From the NCBI GenBank assembly GCA_964473735.1, contig CAYYQD010000001.1:1-64000 (forward strand): a stretch of DNA of 64,000 nt, read 5' to 3'. Shown one piece after another: positions 62,007 through 64,000 of the stretch. The position numbers and the translations under genes were made by a program. Under the pieces are notes generated by a model that had not been told where the DNA came from, made no database searches, and saw only the letters and a list, made by a program, of their open reading frames with translations. Each line of letters opens with the position of its first letter. The first letter of the stretch is position 1. This DNA comes from JAADCS01 sp964473735. GTDB taxonomy: Bacteria; Hydrothermota; Hydrothermia; LBFQ01.

Positions 62007-63011
62007 TTAAAACTTCGCCTCCGTATGGAGACTAACCGTGGGAGACGTTCCCTCCCTCCACTTGTAGGATAGGGCAACCCGCAGGTGCTTTTGGGGACGA
62101 GCGGATAGGCCCACGACGGCGAACCTGTCCGTGTAGTCTCCGAGGAGGTCGTACCGCCCGAAGACCCCGAAACTTTCCCCAAAGGGACGGAGAACGGCGA
62201 AGAGGCTACCTCCCTTAGCGTAGGTTCTATAATCTGTCGTGTAGTACGCGTGGGTGAGCATGAGGGTTAGGGGAGATGTCTGCAGGCTGAGGCCACCGAT
62301 GTACCGGTCCTTAAACCCCAGCCCCTCGGTCGTGGTGTGAGCGAAGGCGTGTATTCCCAGGAGGTCGTTTAGACCGAACAGGGCGGTGGGATACAGGGAG
62401 ATGCGGCCCATGACGTCCTTGTGGGGGTCACTCTCAAGTTCCTTGTAGCCGTTTCCGTTGTATATACCAGCGTTTAGCTCCCACGGGAGTACCTTACACC
62501 TGTACGTGAAGGAGACGCCCATATCGGCCGTATGTTCCAGCTTGGCGAGGTCGTAGGTGCTCTTCTCAACGAAGCGGTGCCCCCAGAACCTCTCCTCAAG
62601 CCCCGTCCATACGGTCGGAATCACACCGAAGCGTAGGTTGAGGGAACGCTTATCGCTCTCCACGGCCTTCCACTGGACGTACGCGTGCTTTAGATATACG
62701 GTGTAGGCGCTCTTCTTAGCCGTCTCACCTGCGAGGCCGGTGAGTGGGGCGACGTCCGTAGTGAATCGTACGGTCAGGTCCCCCCGTACGAACTTCAGGA
62801 TCAGGTACATGCGATCCACGTAGAAGCCGTTTTCGTAGGGGGAGGCCGTGGCTAAGCTGTATCGCAGGTAGGTTTTCCCGCCTACCTTGACCTTCCCGGA
62901 AGGGCGAGCCTTCCGCCCGTCCATCTTGACGATACGCACCTTCCGTACCTGTACTTTTGAGAAACCGATAGTATCGGAAGCCTGCGACTGTGCTATCAGA
63001 AAGAACAGCAT
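62007..63011 (-). CDS. Phosphate-selective-porin-like outer-membrane barrel
   Basis: 334 aa. Short signal MLFFLIA before QSQA. The barrel strands (VDRMYLILKFVRGDLTVRF, KHAYVQWKAVES, NLRFGVIPTVW, FGVFGRYDLLGDY) and terminal Phe (TEAKF) fit the OprO/OprP type. Being first in a unit with pstS supports phosphate uptake. TAGAAT (complement of 63021-63026) ends 9 nt before the ATG, with a weak -35. Confidence 0.75.
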   Translation of the reverse strand: MLFFLIAQSQASDTIGFSKVQVRKVRIVKMDGRKARPSGKVKVGGKTYLRYSLATASPYENGFYVDRMYLILKFVRGDLTVRFTTDVAPLTGLAGETAKKSAYTVYLKHAYVQWKAVESDKRSLNLRFGVIPTVWTGLEERFWGHRFVEKSTYDLAKLEHTADMGVSFTYRCKVLPWELNAGIYNGNGYKELESDPHKDVMGRISLYPTALFGLNDLLGIHAFAHTTTEGLGFKDRYIGGLSLQTSPLTLMLTHAYYTTDYRTYAKGGSLFAVLRPFGESFGVFGRYDLLGDYTDRFAVVGLSARPQKHLRVALSYKWREGTSPTVSLHTEAKF

Positions 63012-63058
63012 TTTGAAGGTATTCTATAGGTGTAAAGGCTTTAATTGTGGAGTTTAAT

Positions 63059-63078
63059 GTTTCACGCCGTTGTTTCAC
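63059..63078 (-). promoter_or_regulatory. Direct repeat upstream of the phosphate unit, possible PhoB-type site
   Basis: On the minus strand GTGAAAC occurs twice with a 13-nt period (complement of 63072-63078 and 63059-63065). It sits about 32 nt upstream of the TAGAAT box, where an activator would bind. Confidence 0.4.
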
Positions 63079-63082
63079 ACTC

Positions 63083-64000
63083 CTACCTCAACAACCTCTC
63101 GCCCGTGTTCTCTATACTCGTCTCCCTCTCCTGCGGTGGCCTGAAGTCCCGGCTGAAGTTGTAGCGCACGGACAGGCTCACGTTCGGCCAGCTTACGGCG
63201 TTGTACTTATGCACGTAGTAATCCTTCCCCTTAACCTCTATCTCGTACCTGTAGAGTCTGAAGGGGTCGCTAAAAGAGAGTACCAGGGAAAACCGTTTTA
63301 TCTGCGTCATGAAGGCTATCTGGGTATAAAGTTCCTGTCCGTACCTTCCCCACACAGCATCGCGGGGGGCCGTGTAATCCATCCGTACCTGTAGCATGCC
63401 TATCAGGGCGGACAGGGTCAGGGAGGCGGAGGTTCCGTACCTGCTTGAGGTCAGGTTTGAGTAGGAGTATGCGGTGTAAAAGGGCGTGAGGTTAAAGCGC
63501 AACATACCCCGCAGCAGTGAGCCTTCAACGTAGAGAGAGCCTCCGAGGTCGTACCCGCTCCCGGCGTTTATGAACCTCTTCACGGTTACGGGATAGCCGT
63601 CGCCGTAGGGGTGCTCCTCAACGTCAAAGATGTTGTCCCTTTTGGATGCGTAAATCTCCGGGGTTATACTCAGGGGGCCCAACGACAGGTCGGCACCCAC
63701 CTCAAGAGCGTTGGAGTACTCCGGGAGGACCTGCGGATTACCCTCCTGTATTTCCGTCCTTCCCTCTGGAATCTTTACGGGCAGGAAGTGATCCCCGTAA
63801 GGTCTCCACACCCTTCGGGAGATGCTGAAGTAGAGTTCGTTTCTCTTACCGTAAGAGTAGGATAGGTGCAGGGTGGGGAAAGGTGCGAAGTACCGTACCC
63901 TTTCGGCTCTGCCTTCGGGGAGAATTTTGAATACCCTGTCCATGTACTCCAGCCGAAGACCCGCCTTGTAGGACAGCTTTCCTGAGTTTGAGGCGAGGGT
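63083..64000 (-). CDS. TonB-dependent outer-membrane receptor (N-terminus outside window)
   Basis: 305 codons visible, open at the window edge. Only the C-terminal half of the barrel is seen: LSYSYGKRNELYFSISRRVWRP, EGNPQVLPEYSNALEVGADLSL, ITPEIYASKRDNIFDV and strands to the end fit the OMP_b-brl_3-like receptor group. The last residues (ERLLR) are not the usual terminal aromatic. Could be a ligand importer driven by the TonB encoded at 23326. Lies upstream of the phosphate porin. Confidence 0.75.
   Translation of the reverse strand, partial: TLASNSGKLSYKAGLRLEYMDRVFKILPEGRAERVRYFAPFPTLHLSYSYGKRNELYFSISRRVWRPYGDHFLPVKIPEGRTEIQEGNPQVLPEYSNALEVGADLSLGPLSITPEIYASKRDNIFDVEEHPYGDGYPVTVKRFINAGSGYDLGGSLYVEGSLLRGMLRFNLTPFYTAYSYSNLTSSRYGTSASLTLSALIGMLQVRMDYTAPRDAVWGRYGQELYTQIAFMTQIKRFSLVLSFSDPFRLYRYEIEVKGKDYYVHKYNAVSWPNVSLSVRYNFSRDFRPPQERETSIENTGERLLR

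Noticed and set aside
63318..63332. CTGGGTATAAAG as a fourth copy of the dispersed repeat
   Set aside because: Matches only 11 bases and lies inside the TonB-dependent receptor coding frame.
1..64000. CRISPR arrays
   Set aside because: No run of regularly spaced repeats was seen; the repeats found are pairs or dispersed singles.

Overview
The window looks like a chromosomal scaffold piece from an uncultured, probably thermophilic, diderm bacterium. Diderm: BamA, lipoproteins, porins, a TonB-dependent receptor, ExbB/ExbD/TonB and an O-antigen-ligase-like protein. Thermophily is suggested by lysine/glutamate/arginine-rich proteins and heavy use of AGG and ATA codons. A V-type (not F-type) ATPase subunit, PorV-like and FlgD-Ig-like secreted proteins and C-terminal sorting-like tails recall FCB-related candidate phyla such as Hydrothermae/WOR-3; this placement is inference, since no rRNA is present. 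Two runs of exactly 100 N (43156-43255, 53785-53884) are scaffold joins of unknown true length, so linkage across them is uncertain.

Layout: 1-1005 cytochrome-like lipoprotein, b561-like membrane protein and a small membrane protein; 1296-3103 rpsL-rpsG-unknown-methyltransferase; 3162-8351 Ski2-like helicase, secreted FG-GAP protein, GH99-like enzyme; 8419-14611 TPR protein, propeller-like protein, then an RNA-metabolism run (cca, YhaM-like nuclease, RluD-type synthase); 14625-15806 thiolase; 15807-16770 the largest non-coding stretch; 16771-31341 a long co-directional envelope cluster (lipoprotein, FlgD-Ig protein, PorV-like barrel, large TPR protein, ExbB, two ExbD, TonB, OmpA/FlgD-Ig protein, guaB, V-ATPase subunit C, two unknown genes, another TPR protein); 31348-40745 nucleotidyltransferase, lipoprotein, phosphomannomutase, small OM proteins, BTAD-like regulator, mgtE, ECF sigma/anti-sigma pair, MTA/SAH deaminase; 40818 BamA up to gap 1; 43256-44758 a type II restriction-modification pair; 44771-53777 mscL, secreted glycosidase-fold protein, phosphoesterase, UvrD/PcrA helicase, secreted propeller protein, dehydrogenase, mtnA, O-antigen ligase up to gap 2; 53938-57583 a fused purN-purH, tRNA-Pro, cmk and coaE; 57828-64000 subtilase, ABC-2 permease, a pstS-porin phosphate unit and the 3' part of a TonB-dependent receptor.

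Two organisation rules stand out. First genes of transcription units have a -10 box (TATAAT, TAGAAT, TAAAAT or TAAACT) ending only about 6-12 nt before the start codon, so their mRNAs should be leaderless or nearly so; genes inside operons often carry a clear AGGAGG site. Many exported proteins made from such genes begin with a hydrophobic stretch of only 7-10 residues with no basic n-region, often followed by glutamine. A 22-bp sequence recurs in three intergenic sites, one of them touching an assembly gap.

The best candidate for an undescribed system is the 16771-31341 envelope cluster: a proton-channel motor with one ExbB, one normal ExbD and one ExbD lacking the channel aspartate, plus TonB, an OmpA-like partner, a PorV-like barrel and giant TPR proteins.
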